Below, piece by piece: positions 44,008 to 52,439 of a stretch of 64,000 bases of DNA. The stretch spans positions 50,012 to 114,011 of the forward strand of contig NZ_KQ948478.1 in the NCBI RefSeq assembly GCF_001514115.1, read 5' to 3'. Numbering within the stretch: the stretch's first letter is position 1; every line of letters begins with the position of its first letter. The notes under the pieces are model-generated. The model was not told the origin of the DNA. It searched no databases and saw only the letters and a list, made by a program, of their open reading frames with translations. Source of the stretch: Streptomyces olivochromogenes (GTDB taxonomy: Bacteria > Actinomycetota > Actinomycetes > Streptomycetales > Streptomycetaceae). The position numbers and the translations under genes are program-made.

Positions 44008-44460
44008 ATGACCAGCACCGACAACAGCACGCACGAAGGATTCACGGCCGAGGAACGGGCCGCGATGAAGGACCACGCCCAAGAGCTCAAGACAGCAGCA
44101 CGCCGCGGCTCGCGCGCGGACAAGGCGGCGGAGGCGGAGCGGGACGTGCTGGCGAAGATCGCCGAGATGCAGGACTCGGACCGGATCATGGCCGAACGCG
44201 TCCATGCCGTCATCACAGCCGGTGCCCCTGTCCTCGCGCCGAAGCTCTGGTACGGAATGCCCGCCTACGCGCTGGACGGCAAGGTCGTCTGCTTCTTCCA
44301 GAGCGCGGCGAAGTTCAAGGCGCGCTATGCGACGCTCGGGTTCAGCGACCAGGCGAAACTGGACGAGGGCACGATGTGGGCGGCCGGTTTCGCCCTGACC
44401 GAGGTGACGCCCGAGGTGGAGGCACGGATCAGTGCCCTCGTGAAGCAGGCGCTGAGCTGA
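44008..44460 (+). CDS. DUF1801-type protein
   Basis: A 150-residue soluble protein. The N-terminal half is charged and helical (A-E-E-R-A-A-M-K-D-H-A-Q-E-L-K). The second half has the DUF1801 core with P-K-L-W-Y-G-M-P-A-Y-A-L-D-G-K-V-V-C-F-F and a following Q-S-A-A-K-F-K-A-R-Y. The fold is known from B. subtilis YdhG/Fra-like proteins, linked to iron handling in some cases; here the function is open. It is preceded by AAAGGA and is the only gene facing the TetR regulator. Confidence 0.85.
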   Translation: MTSTDNSTHEGFTAEERAAMKDHAQELKTAARRGSRADKAAEAERDVLAKIAEMQDSDRIMAERVHAVITAGAPVLAPKLWYGMPAYALDGKVVCFFQSAAKFKARYATLGFSDQAKLDEGTMWAAGFALTEVTPEVEARISALVKQALS

Positions 44461-44563
44461 GCCACGCCCGGGGCCCGCGGCATGTTCGCGCGCTCGGCGC
44501 CACCATGACGGCGTCGAGGTACCGGGCTGAGCACAGCAGGTGTCGAGTTCCGCCCACCGGCTC

Positions 44564-44628
44564 GGCCGTGTCCGGCAAGGATCGCCGTCCGCCAGGCGGG
44601 ATCTGGGCGGGACTTGTCGGACACGGCC
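44564..44628. terminator. large hairpin between convergent genes
   Basis: Sixteen-base arms (44564-44579 and 44613-44628) pair with one mismatch around a loop that can itself fold through CCGCC/GGCGG. The right arm ends on the stop codon of the leftward propeller gene. It probably ends transcription from both DUF1801 and that gene. Confidence 0.75.
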
Positions 44629-45533
44629 TATCCCTTCGCTCCGGTCGGCAGCACGGCATGGGCGATGCCGGTGAGGTTGCCCTGCAGGATGAGGATCTCG
44701 CTCCGGTTCGATCCGTCGAGGTCGGCCGCGTAGACGTTCCCGGCGAGGTCGGTCACGTACATGCGGCCGTCTTCCAGATCGAGGGCGATGCCGATGCCTT
44801 CCATGAGGTGGGTCAACAGGATCTCGGGTGTCCGCTGCCCTTCCGGCACGTCCATCGGCGAGCGGTTCACACTGTTGCCCCGCGGCGGGTCCCCGCGATC
44901 CGTCCAATACAGCATGCGCTGCGTGAGGTCGAGTTCCAGGTCGATCGGCTCGGGCAGGCCCTCGAACAGCACCTCGATGTCGTCGCGTTCGGCCGCTCGT
45001 TCCCCAGCGGGCAGGTCGATTCCGGCTCGCAGGATCTTCCCGAGTCCCGCGTCGCTCGGGCCCTTCTGTGTCCAGTAGAGGTGCCCGCCGACCGGGTCGA
45101 CGGCGACCCCCACGCACCACTTGGTCTCGTCCGCGCGGTCGTCCTCTCCCTGTCCCGTCTGTACGAGGGTCTCGACGTTCTGGCCGTCGAGGTCGCAGCG
45201 CATCACGCGCATGCCTTCGCGATCACCCCAGTACAGCTTCCGGCCGGCGGCCTCGAAGTGGAGTTGCTTCGGCGTATGCGTGCCACCGTTCGGGACGATC
45301 GTCGTCCGGTTGCCTCCGTCCAGGTCCACGCGTTCGATGGAGCCGTCGTTCTCCGGCGGACGGCCCATGTTCGTCCAGTAGATGTGCCCGGCCTGGACAT
45401 CGACGGCGACCCCGTCGGGGATCCTGCACCCGGTGACGATGACCTTCTTGTCGGAGCCGTCGGGGTTCGCGGAGAACAGGCGACCGCCGCTGCTGGCCTC
45501 GAGCACGAACAGTCTTTCCTGGGGACGCGTCAC
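44628..45533 (-). CDS. YWTD-repeat beta-propeller protein (SMP-30/LDL-receptor type)
   Basis: A 301-residue protein with regular propeller blades: H-I-Y-W-T-N-M-G, K-L-Y-W-G-D-R-E, H-L-Y-W-T-Q-K-G, M-L-Y-W-T-D-R-G and R-M-Y-V-T-D-L-A. Each is about 45-50 residues apart. There is no signal peptide, so it is probably cytosolic, and some relatives are lactonases. It starts at a GTG overlapping the stop of the upstream dehydrogenase (GTGA). It is the last gene of the carnitine-like operon; a lactonase or binding role there is a guess. Confidence 0.88.
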   Translation of the reverse strand: MTRPQERLFVLEASSGGRLFSANPDGSDKKVIVTGCRIPDGVAVDVQAGHIYWTNMGRPPENDGSIERVDLDGGNRTTIVPNGGTHTPKQLHFEAAGRKLYWGDREGMRVMRCDLDGQNVETLVQTGQGEDDRADETKWCVGVAVDPVGGHLYWTQKGPSDAGLGKILRAGIDLPAGERAAERDDIEVLFEGLPEPIDLELDLTQRMLYWTDRGDPPRGNSVNRSPMDVPEGQRTPEILLTHLMEGIGIALDLEDGRMYVTDLAGNVYAADLDGSNRSEILILQGNLTGIAHAVLPTGAKG

Positions 45534-46519
45534 GATTCCTCCTTCGCCGGGCGACCGGCTGCGGCGCTCCGCGGGCCGAGCGGGTCGTGCTCGGCCCGCA
45601 CGGCCAGCAGGGCGGACAGCATCGCGTCTCGCCGGGCGGCCAGCTCATCGACCGAGTCGCCGTGTGCCTCCTGCAGGACGCCGCCCACGATCTTCTCCTT
45701 GAGGTCAGCCGTGAACTCGGGGGTGCCAAGGTCCTGCCAGGACGCCACCATCCGCGGCATGAGGGTGTCCATGAAGTGCTGAATGCCGCCCTCTCCTCCG
45801 CCGAGATGCCACAGCAGATGGGGACCCATGACTCCCCATCTGAGCCCCGGCCCCCAGGACACCGCGTCGTCGGAGTCCGCCACGTCGAGCACTCCCTCTT
45901 GGACCAGGTACACGACCTCTCGGTACAGCGCGGCCTGGATACGGTTGGCGACGTGCCCGGGAAGCTCCTTCTTGAGGTGAATCGGTTTCTTGCCGATCGC
46001 GGCGTAGAACGACATGACGTCCCGGATCGTCTCCGGGGCGGTCTTCGTCCCGCCCACGACCTCGACCAGCGGGACAACGTGCGGCGGGTTGAAGGGATGA
46101 CCGATGACGGTCCGCTCCGGATGCCGGCATTCGGCCTGGATGACGCTCATCGTGATGCCCGACGAACTCGACGCGATGATCGCGTCCGGCGGCGTGGCGT
46201 CGTCGATGTCGGCGAACAGCTTGACCTTGAGTTCCGGGCGCTCCGGCGCGTTCTCCTGGACGAAATCGGCGTCCTCGACGGCCTGACGCATGTCCGTGGT
46301 GAAGCTCAGGCGATCGGGCGACGCTTCGGGCGCGAGCCCGATCGAAGCCGCCGTGTCCCATGCCGCCTCCACATACGACCGCAGGGCCGCCTCCGCGGTG
46401 GAGGCGGGGTCCGTCGCCGTGACGTCGAAGCCCCGGACGAGATAGTGCGTCGCCCAACTCGCACCGATCGTGCCGGTGCCGACGATCGCTACGCGGTGGA
46501 CGGGCTTGTGTGCGTTCAT
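45530..46519 (-). CDS. 3-hydroxyacyl-CoA dehydrogenase-family protein, L-carnitine dehydrogenase type
   Basis: A 329-residue NAD-dependent enzyme. The Rossmann motif is V-G-T-G-T-I-G-A-S-W-A at residues 13-23. The substrate loop is A-S-S-S-S-G-I, followed by G-H-P-F-N-P-P-H-V-V-P-L-V-E-V-V-G-G with the catalytic His and G-H-V-A-N-R-I-Q-A. The proteins closest in layout are L-carnitine 3-dehydrogenase and lambda-crystallin-type enzymes acting on free hydroxy acids. In this operon carnitine or a related beta-hydroxy acid is the likely substrate. The start follows the broken crotonase. Confidence 0.9.
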   Translation of the reverse strand: MNAHKPVHRVAIVGTGTIGASWATHYLVRGFDVTATDPASTAEAALRSYVEAAWDTAASIGLAPEASPDRLSFTTDMRQAVEDADFVQENAPERPELKVKLFADIDDATPPDAIIASSSSGITMSVIQAECRHPERTVIGHPFNPPHVVPLVEVVGGTKTAPETIRDVMSFYAAIGKKPIHLKKELPGHVANRIQAALYREVVYLVQEGVLDVADSDDAVSWGPGLRWGVMGPHLLWHLGGGEGGIQHFMDTLMPRMVASWQDLGTPEFTADLKEKIVGGVLQEAHGDSVDELAARRDAMLSALLAVRAEHDPLGPRSAAAGRPAKEES

Positions 46520-46585
46520 GACTGGTTCACTGCTCCTGGAAGTCGGACACGGGCTGCGGTGGAAAAGCGGCAGAGGCGGCCGGCG

Positions 46586-47040
46586 TCAGCGGCCGCGCCG
46601 GGTGGGGGCACGCTTGCCGGCGAACGCCCGTGCGCCTTCCCGCGCGTCCTGGCCGACGGCCAGCCCGCTCGTGAGCTCGTCCTGGTGTCTGAACACGTCG
46701 CTCTCCTTCAGTCCCTGCGTTTCACGCAGGGCCTCCTTGACGGCTGCCGGTGCAAGCGGTGCGTTCCGCGCTACGCGGCGCGCCGGCTCTCGGGACCCGT
46801 CCAGCGCGGCGCCGGGCGCGCGGCTACGTGGTACGGAAGAAGGCGCGGCAGCCTGACCAGTTCGCCTCTGCCGTCACGGGACCACGCATGACCTCGGCCC
46901 GCGACCGCCGCGAGCTGGACCGCGCCCTCGTGGTCGACGTCGTTCTTCTACTCCAGGCGGTTGATGGCGATGGCGATGGTCAGCACGCTGCCGCGGCGCT
47001 CGTGGAGCACTACGCCGGACGCGTCGGGCGCCGCGCTCAT
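46586..47040 (-). pseudogene. crotonase (enoyl-CoA hydratase) gene with stop, deletion and frame change
   Basis: The start codon overlaps the CoA-transferase stop (ATGA). It reads V-V-L-H-E-R-R-G-S-V-L-T-I-A-I-A-I-N-R-L-E, then TAG, then K-N-D-V-D-H-E-G-A-V-Q-L-A-A in the same frame. The oxyanion-hole centre is gone. The family C terminus reappears in another frame as V-K-E-A-L-R-E-T-Q-G-L and D-A-R-E-G-A-R-A-F-A-G-K-R-A-P. About 455 bp remain of an expected 760. A duplicated I-A before N-R-L is also unusual. The operon therefore lacks its own hydratase. Confidence 0.8.
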
Positions 47041-48269
47041 CGAGCCCCCTCCGCTTCCGCCGGGCCGGGAATCGCTCCCTCGGCGCGCAGTTCGGCGATC
47101 TCGGCGGGGCCGAATCCCAGCTCGGCGAGGACCTCGTCGTTGTGCTCGCCCAGGTCCGGTGCCCGCTTCGCCGGGACCTTCGCGACGCCTCGCAGGTTGA
47201 CCGGGCTGTTGATGGTGTACTCCAGCCCGCTGACTCCTTCCAGCGGCACGACGATGTCGTTCGCGCGCAGCTGCGGATCCCGCGCGGTCTCCTCCGGTGT
47301 CTGAATGAGGCTGTAGGTGACGCGTTCCCGGGTCAGGGCGTCCTTCCAGTGGGCGAAGGGCCGCGAACGGAACTCGGCGTCGAGCAGCTCGGTCAGCGCG
47401 GCGGAGTTCTTGACGAAGCCCTCGAGGTCCGCGAAACGGGGATCCTCGAGCAGCTCGGGGTGCCCGATGGCCCGGGTCAGTCCCGGCCAGTGCGGGGCGG
47501 AGGTGACGAGCATGAACCATTCACCGTCCGCGGTTTGGTAGGGGTTGATCAGCGGGTTCGCAGGCGCCTTCCGGTCGTGCAACTCGAACGGCGTGCCGTC
47601 GGCGAGCGCGCCGGCCACGAGCGTTCCCGTGGCCCAGACCCCCTCGGCGAGCAGAGACGTCCCGACGCTGGCCCCTTGTCCGGTCCGCTCGCGGCGGTAG
47701 AGGGCGGTCACGATCGCCGCGTAGATCCCGATCGCCGACATGTAGTCGCCGCTGCCCCAGACCGGGGCCGTCGGCGGGGCCCCCGCGTCCCGGGTGGAGG
47801 CCAGCAGCCCGCTGCGCGCCCAGTAGGCGGTCAGGTCGAAGCCCGGCTGCCCGGCGTCGGGACCGGCATCCCCGAAGCCCGTGATGTCGGCGTAGACGAC
47901 CCGCGGGTTCCAGCCCGAGACCTCCTCGTAGCCGAGGTGCAGCTTCTCACGCGTGCCGTGCGGGAAGTTGGTGATCACCACGTCGGCCCATTCGACGAGG
48001 CGTTTGAGGATCTTGGTGGCCGCCGGTGCCTTCAGGTCGATGACCATGCCGCGCTTGTTGCGGTTGGTGAGGTGCCAGCTGTAGTTGGCCCGCGCCCGGG
48101 GGCTGGGCGGCACGGAGCTCAGTCCCCGCTGGGGGTCGCCCTTTCCCGGTGACTCGATCTTGATGACGTCGGCTCCGAAGTCGGAGAGCACGGTGGCCGC
48201 GGCCGGTCCCGCGATGAAGCTCGACGCGTCGAGGACCTTCAGGCCGGTGAAGACGGATTCGGTGGTCAT
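47037..48269 (-). CDS. CaiB/BaiF-family (class III) CoA transferase
   Basis: A 410-residue enzyme. It starts L-K-V-L-D-A-S-S-F-I-A-G-P-A-A-A-T-V-L-S-D-F-G-A-D-V-I-K-I-E-S, the family signature, and continues R-N-K-R-G-M-V-I-D-L-K. The presumed catalytic Asp lies in G-F-D-L-T-A-Y-W. It moves CoA between acyl groups, as in carnitine metabolism (CaiB). It follows the acyl-CoA dehydrogenase by five bases and overlaps the crotonase start, so the three were translated together. Confidence 0.92.
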   Translation of the reverse strand: MTTESVFTGLKVLDASSFIAGPAAATVLSDFGADVIKIESPGKGDPQRGLSSVPPSPRARANYSWHLTNRNKRGMVIDLKAPAATKILKRLVEWADVVITNFPHGTREKLHLGYEEVSGWNPRVVYADITGFGDAGPDAGQPGFDLTAYWARSGLLASTRDAGAPPTAPVWGSGDYMSAIGIYAAIVTALYRRERTGQGASVGTSLLAEGVWATGTLVAGALADGTPFELHDRKAPANPLINPYQTADGEWFMLVTSAPHWPGLTRAIGHPELLEDPRFADLEGFVKNSAALTELLDAEFRSRPFAHWKDALTRERVTYSLIQTPEETARDPQLRANDIVVPLEGVSGLEYTINSPVNLRGVAKVPAKRAPDLGEHNDEVLAELGFGPAEIAELRAEGAIPGPAEAEGAR

Positions 48270-48274
48270 CGTCG

Positions 48275-49501
48275 TCACCTCACGAAGGCGCTCAGGCCGT
48301 CGGTGACGGCGCGTCCGACGATGAGGGTCTGGATCTCCCGCGTGCCCTCGTACGAGTAGATGGCCTCGGCGTCGGCGACGAAGCGGCCGACCTTGTAGTC
48401 GAGGAGGATGCCGTTGCCTGCCAGCAGTTCCCGGGCCCACCCCACGTTCTCGCGCATCCGCACGGTGCAGTAGGCCTTCGCCAGGGCGGACTGTTCATCC
48501 CGGAACACCCCGGCGTCCTGCAACTGGGCCAGGCGCGTCATCATCCCGCACGAGGCCGTGGCGTTGCCGAGCATCTTCACGAGCAGGTCCTGCACGAGCT
48601 GGAAGCCCCCGATCGGGCGCCCGAACTGCTCGCGCTCCTTCGCGTACTGCAGGGCGATCTCGTAGGCGGCGAACATCACTCCCACGGCCTGCCACGCCAC
48701 CCCGCTGCGCGTCTGGCGCAGGATCTTGGCGGTGTCCTTGAACGAGTTCGCGTTCTGCAGCCGGTTGGCCTCCGGAACGCGACAGCCTTCGAGCACGATG
48801 TCGGCGTTCTGCACGATCCGCAGCGCCATCTTGTTCTCGATCTTCGTCGCGGTGAACCCGGGGGTGTCCTTGTCCACGACGAAGCCCAGCACATGACGGG
48901 TCTCGACATCGCGGGCCCAGATGACCACCAGGTCGGCGAACGTCGCGTTTCCGATCCACCGCTTCGCGCCGTCGAGGATCCATTCGTCGCCGTCGCGGCG
49001 CGCGGTCGTCTGGAGGCCGCCGGCCACGTCGGAGCCGCCGTGCGGCTCGGTCAGCCCGAAGGCGCCGATCTTCTCGAAGCGGCTCATCGCCGGCAGCCAC
49101 CGACGCTTCTGTTCGTCGGAGCCGCAGGTCAGGATGGTGCCCATGGCCAGACCCGTGTGCACGCCCGCGAACGTGGCCACGGACGCGTCGACATGCGCCA
49201 ACTCCAGCGCGAGGAAGCCCGCGAAGAGGTTGCTCGGCTTGGACTCCGGTGAGTCCGGGTCGGCCCAGTCCATCAGACCGAGCCCGCCGAAGCCCCCGAT
49301 CAGCTGGAAGGGGAACTCGGCCCGGGCCCAGTGGTCGTCGACGATCGGTGCGACCTGCTTGCGGAGGAACTCGCGCACGGACTCGAGCTTCTCCCGCTCC
49401 CCGTCCGACAGCAGGTCCTCGTAGGCGTAGAAGTCGGCGGGCAGCAGCCCTTTGTCCAGGTACGGACCGGATGGTGTCGGCAAGGTCGTTGCGCCGCTCA
49501 T
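48275..49501 (-). CDS. acyl-CoA dehydrogenase, glutaryl-CoA / crotonobetainyl-CoA reductase type
   Basis: A 408-residue flavoenzyme. FAD/substrate motifs are F-G-L-T-E-P-H-G-G-S-D-V and G-A-K-R-W-I-G-N-A. The C-terminal part has Y-S-Y-E-G-T-R-E-I-Q-T-L-I-V-G-R-A with the catalytic Glu in Y-E-G-T, as in glutaryl-CoA dehydrogenase. GAGGGAG precedes the ATG. It is the first gene of the operon acyl-CoA dehydrogenase, CoA transferase, broken crotonase, hydroxyacid dehydrogenase, propeller. This set parallels CaiA-CaiB-CaiD plus carnitine dehydrogenase, so quaternary-amine or short-chain acid breakdown is likely. Confidence 0.92.
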   Translation of the reverse strand: MSGATTLPTPSGPYLDKGLLPADFYAYEDLLSDGEREKLESVREFLRKQVAPIVDDHWARAEFPFQLIGGFGGLGLMDWADPDSPESKPSNLFAGFLALELAHVDASVATFAGVHTGLAMGTILTCGSDEQKRRWLPAMSRFEKIGAFGLTEPHGGSDVAGGLQTTARRDGDEWILDGAKRWIGNATFADLVVIWARDVETRHVLGFVVDKDTPGFTATKIENKMALRIVQNADIVLEGCRVPEANRLQNANSFKDTAKILRQTRSGVAWQAVGVMFAAYEIALQYAKEREQFGRPIGGFQLVQDLLVKMLGNATASCGMMTRLAQLQDAGVFRDEQSALAKAYCTVRMRENVGWARELLAGNGILLDYKVGRFVADAEAIYSYEGTREIQTLIVGRAVTDGLSAFVR

Positions 49502-50174
49502 GGCAATCTCCCTCAAGCGCTGCGGGGCATGGCTCGGAGATCCGCGCCCGTCAGCGCTCTCCGCTCCTGGCGTTTCGGTTCTCCGGCGCGATTAAACGCG
49601 GATCCCGGGCCGGTCCCCCGGACCCGCGCCGCGCAGAAGTGCCGTTGTCGCCGCGGACCACTCCAGTGGCCCGTCCCGCCCGGTGTGGGAGAGGTGAGGC
49701 AGGACCGCGAGGTGCCCGAGAGGGGCGCGGACAAGCCTGCGGACGAGCGGGAGGTCGCCGGGCGCTGAAGGACATCCACACCCTGACCGGGCACCGCATG
49801 CGGATCCAGCGCATCGAGTGCGCTGGATCCTGGTCCGCCCCACCGCCGTCGGCGGCGGGTCAACGCAGGGCCGCTAGCTATAAGCGTCTGGCCCGGGCCA
49901 GGAAGGGGACGAACTCGCCGGTGCGGCGGCCGGCCGCTACTACAGACCTGGGAGAAGGTCACGGCCCCGGCTGGGACCATCGCCGCCAAGCACCGCCTCA
50001 CCGCCTGCCTGCGCGGAACCGTCCCCACCGACGAACACGACACCCTCGCCCCGGCCCGGCGCTCCGGCCCAACGCCCTACAACGACCCGCACAAGGAATG
50101 CGATCGGCTTTGGTGGTGGTGTCCAGAGGGAAGGACTGAGCGTTCGGTTGGTCGACGGAGCCGCGCCCGCGATG
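49502..50174. other. intergenic region with one strong hairpin
   Basis: About 670 bp without a coherent gene. A hairpin at 49802-49830 has a perfect 12-bp stem (GGATCCAGCGCA) and 5-nt loop. It lies 345 bp past the FAD monooxygenase stop and may end that transcript. The promoter of the acyl-CoA dehydrogenase operon must lie near 49510-49600. Confidence 0.5.
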
Positions 50175-51323
50175 TCAGGGCTGGGGCGGACCGAACCGCG
50201 GGATCTCGTCGGGGTCGGGCATGGACAGGAGATGCTCGGCGCCGCCTTCGAGCATCCGGGCTATGTCGGCCGAGCGCGGGAGCATCGACTTCTCGTAGCT
50301 GTGTACAGCGTCGTCGATGGTGGAGGAATGGGCGAGTGCGAGCGCGAGTTCGCTGGCGTCGAGCATGGCGAGGTTGACGCCGACGCCGAGCGGTGGCATG
50401 AGGTGCGCGGCGTCTCCGAGGAGTGTCACGCTGGGTGAGTGCTCCCATGTGTGCGGCACCGGCAGGGCGTAGAGCGGACGATCGACGTAGGGGCCGTCGT
50501 TGTCGGTGATCATCCGGAGTGTCTGTGGTGACCAGGCCGCGTACTCGCTCAACAGGTGCGTGCGGATGCCCTCGGTGTCCTCGGGGCGAAGCCCGTTCGT
50601 CGTGATCCAGTCCGCAGGGACGCGCTGCATGATGTAGACGCGCATGTGGCTACCGCTGTTGCGCTGTGCGAAGAGGCCGCGCTCGCCGTCGGCAACGTGG
50701 GCGCTGCCCTTCCCGACCAGTTCGGAAAGCTCAGGATGCGCGCTCTCCATGTCGTCGAACCATGCCTCGAGGAAGCTGACCCCGGTGTAGCGCGGTGTCG
50801 CGGGCGACACGGCTGTGCGGACGCGAGAGGAGGCGCCGTCCGCACCGATGACGAGATCCGCTTCGACGGCCGTCCCGTCGGCGAACGTCAGTGTGCGCGG
50901 CCCGTCGGCCGGTCCGCTCACTGATTCGAGCGTGCGTCCCCACTGAACCGTCCCGGGAGCGAGCGAGCCCAGCAGGAGATCGCGAAGCTGTCCGCGGTCG
51001 ATCTCGGGGCTGGCTGTTTCGCCCTCGTCCGGCAGATGGTGGGCAAGGACGCGCCCTGCGGGGTCCATGCGGCGCATCTCCTGGCTCTCGAGCCTGGCGA
51101 GCGCGAAGAACTCCTCCAGTAGGCCCGCTTCACGGAGCGCGAGCTGGCCGTCTTCCTTGTGCAGGTCGAGCGAGCCTCCCTGGTTGCGGGAGTTCACCTC
51201 TGCATCACGGTCGTACACCGTCACCGCAATGCCGTGCTGCTGCAGGATGCGTGCGCACGTGAGGCCTCCCGGGCCGGCACCGATGATGCTGATCCGCGCG
51301 TCTGCGGGCATCGGAGAGTCCAC
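50175..51323 (-). CDS. FAD-dependent monooxygenase (TetX / aromatic hydroxylase type)
   Basis: A 382-residue class A flavoprotein monooxygenase. The dinucleotide motif I-I-G-A-G-P-G-G-L lies at residues 13-21. The Arg-rich region is followed by L-V-I-G-A-D-G-A-S-S-R-V-R, and the FAD ribityl motif is L-L-G-D-A-A-H-L-M-P-P-L-G-V-G-V-N. Substrate-free flavin is reduced by NADPH and hydroxylates small aromatics or drugs. GTG at 51323 is chosen because AAAGGA sits six bases before it. It is divergent from a TetR gene, its likely repressor. Confidence 0.92.
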   Translation of the reverse strand: MDSPMPADARISIIGAGPGGLTCARILQQHGIAVTVYDRDAEVNSRNQGGSLDLHKEDGQLALREAGLLEEFFALARLESQEMRRMDPAGRVLAHHLPDEGETASPEIDRGQLRDLLLGSLAPGTVQWGRTLESVSGPADGPRTLTFADGTAVEADLVIGADGASSRVRTAVSPATPRYTGVSFLEAWFDDMESAHPELSELVGKGSAHVADGERGLFAQRNSGSHMRVYIMQRVPADWITTNGLRPEDTEGIRTHLLSEYAAWSPQTLRMITDNDGPYVDRPLYALPVPHTWEHSPSVTLLGDAAHLMPPLGVGVNLAMLDASELALALAHSSTIDDAVHSYEKSMLPRSADIARMLEGGAEHLLSMPDPDEIPRFGPPQP

Positions 51324-51425
51324 GGTGGATTCCTTTCGTCGGCGGGGTTCCGGGGGACGCCACGGCGCGGCGATGACCGGTGCCGCGACCCCACCGGGAT
51401 GCGGCAACCCCTACGACGACCACCA

Positions 51426-51469
51426 AAGCAGAAACGAGTCCATAAGTGCAACCGTTTCAGTTTCTGCTT
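51426..51469. promoter_or_regulatory. inverted repeat AAGCAGAAAC / GTTTCTGCTT
   Basis: Perfect 10-bp arms at 51426-51435 and 51460-51469, 24 bp apart, between the monooxygenase and TetR starts. Candidate operator for that TetR. Confidence 0.6.
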
Positions 51470-51497
51470 CATTCCAGTTATGGAGTACAGTGACGCC

Positions 51498-52115
51498 ATG
51501 CCCGACTCTCCGACCGTTGGCCGTCGCGAGCGCAAGAAGGCCGCGACGAGGCAGGCCATCGCCGACGCCGCGCTGGACCTCTTCCTGGAACACGGATTCG
51601 AACAAGCGAGTGTCCGCGACATCGCCGAACGAGCCGACGTATCGACGACGACCCTCTTCGCGCACTTCCCGAGCAAGGAGGCTCTGGTCTTCGACCGCGA
51701 GGAGGAAGTCGATGCAGAGCTGACCGCCGCCGTCCGTGAACGACCCGAGAACCAGAGCGTGGTCGAGGCGCTCCGCGCCCACGCGCTGAAGTCCTGGGTG
51801 CCGATCGCGTCCGATCCACGTCTGCATCAACTCACCGCTCTGGTGGACCAAACGCCCGCGCTCCGCGAGTACGCGGAGCGTATGTGGATGCGGCACGCGG
51901 GCACCCTCAGCGCCGTCATCGCGGAGGAACTCGGCCGCGAAGCGGATGATCTCGCATGCTCGGCACTCGCACGGTTCGTCCTGGAAATCCCGACCTTGAC
52001 CAAGGGCCGACACGATCCACGCGCGACCGTGGAGACAGTGTTCGACCTACTGATCCACGGTTGGCAGTCACAGCACGATTCCGGGGACGCGATCACAGGC
52101 TCTTGCAAGGGCTGA
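51498..52115 (+). CDS. TetR-family transcriptional regulator
   Basis: A 205-residue repressor. The HTH is R-Q-A-I-A-D-A-A-L-D-L-F-L-E-H-G-F-E-Q-A-S-V-R-D-I-A-E-R-A, then V-S-T-T-T-L-F-A-H-F-P-S-K-E-A. The C-terminal half contains L-V-D-Q-T-P-A-L-R-E-Y. Two in-frame ATGs, at 51480 and 51498, are possible; the second gives the usual N-terminal length. It faces the FAD monooxygenase across a 174-bp spacer. Confidence 0.9.
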   Translation: MPDSPTVGRRERKKAATRQAIADAALDLFLEHGFEQASVRDIAERADVSTTTLFAHFPSKEALVFDREEEVDAELTAAVRERPENQSVVEALRAHALKSWVPIASDPRLHQLTALVDQTPALREYAERMWMRHAGTLSAVIAEELGREADDLACSALARFVLEIPTLTKGRHDPRATVETVFDLLIHGWQSQHDSGDAITGSCKG

Positions 52116-52124
52116 CACATCGAG

Positions 52125-52262
52125 ATGGGTCGACTTTGCAAGCCCCTGGAACCGCTATGGCCGCACCGTGAGCGGCGCCGGTTGCGGGAGCGGAACGAGG
52201 TCGACACGTGGCGGCGACCTCACGAGGCCCTGCTCACTGAGCTGCACGCGGCTTCGCAGTGA
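52125..52262 (+). pseudogene. IS5-type transposase, short N-terminal piece
   Basis: Forty-five codons with R-R-R-L-R-E-R-N-E-V-D-T-W-R-R-P-H-E-A-L-L-T-E-L-H-A-A-S. This resembles the W-R-R-L-R-E-W-N...W-x-R-L-H-E-A-L-L-x-E-L segment of IS5 transposases. A stop follows at once and the catalytic part is absent. Confidence 0.6.
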
Positions 52263-52439
52263 TGGCGATATCTGAATCTCCCCTGCATTGGGCACATGAA
52301 CCACGATGTGCCGGGCGGCGAGCCTCACCGGCCGCGGCGGAGGCCGTCGCGGTCATCTCCGAGCTGTATGGGGAGGGGTGAACCGCCGCTCCGGAGAAGG
52401 GCGGTGCAGCCCGATCGCGGTGACGGGGGTGGCGGGCCG

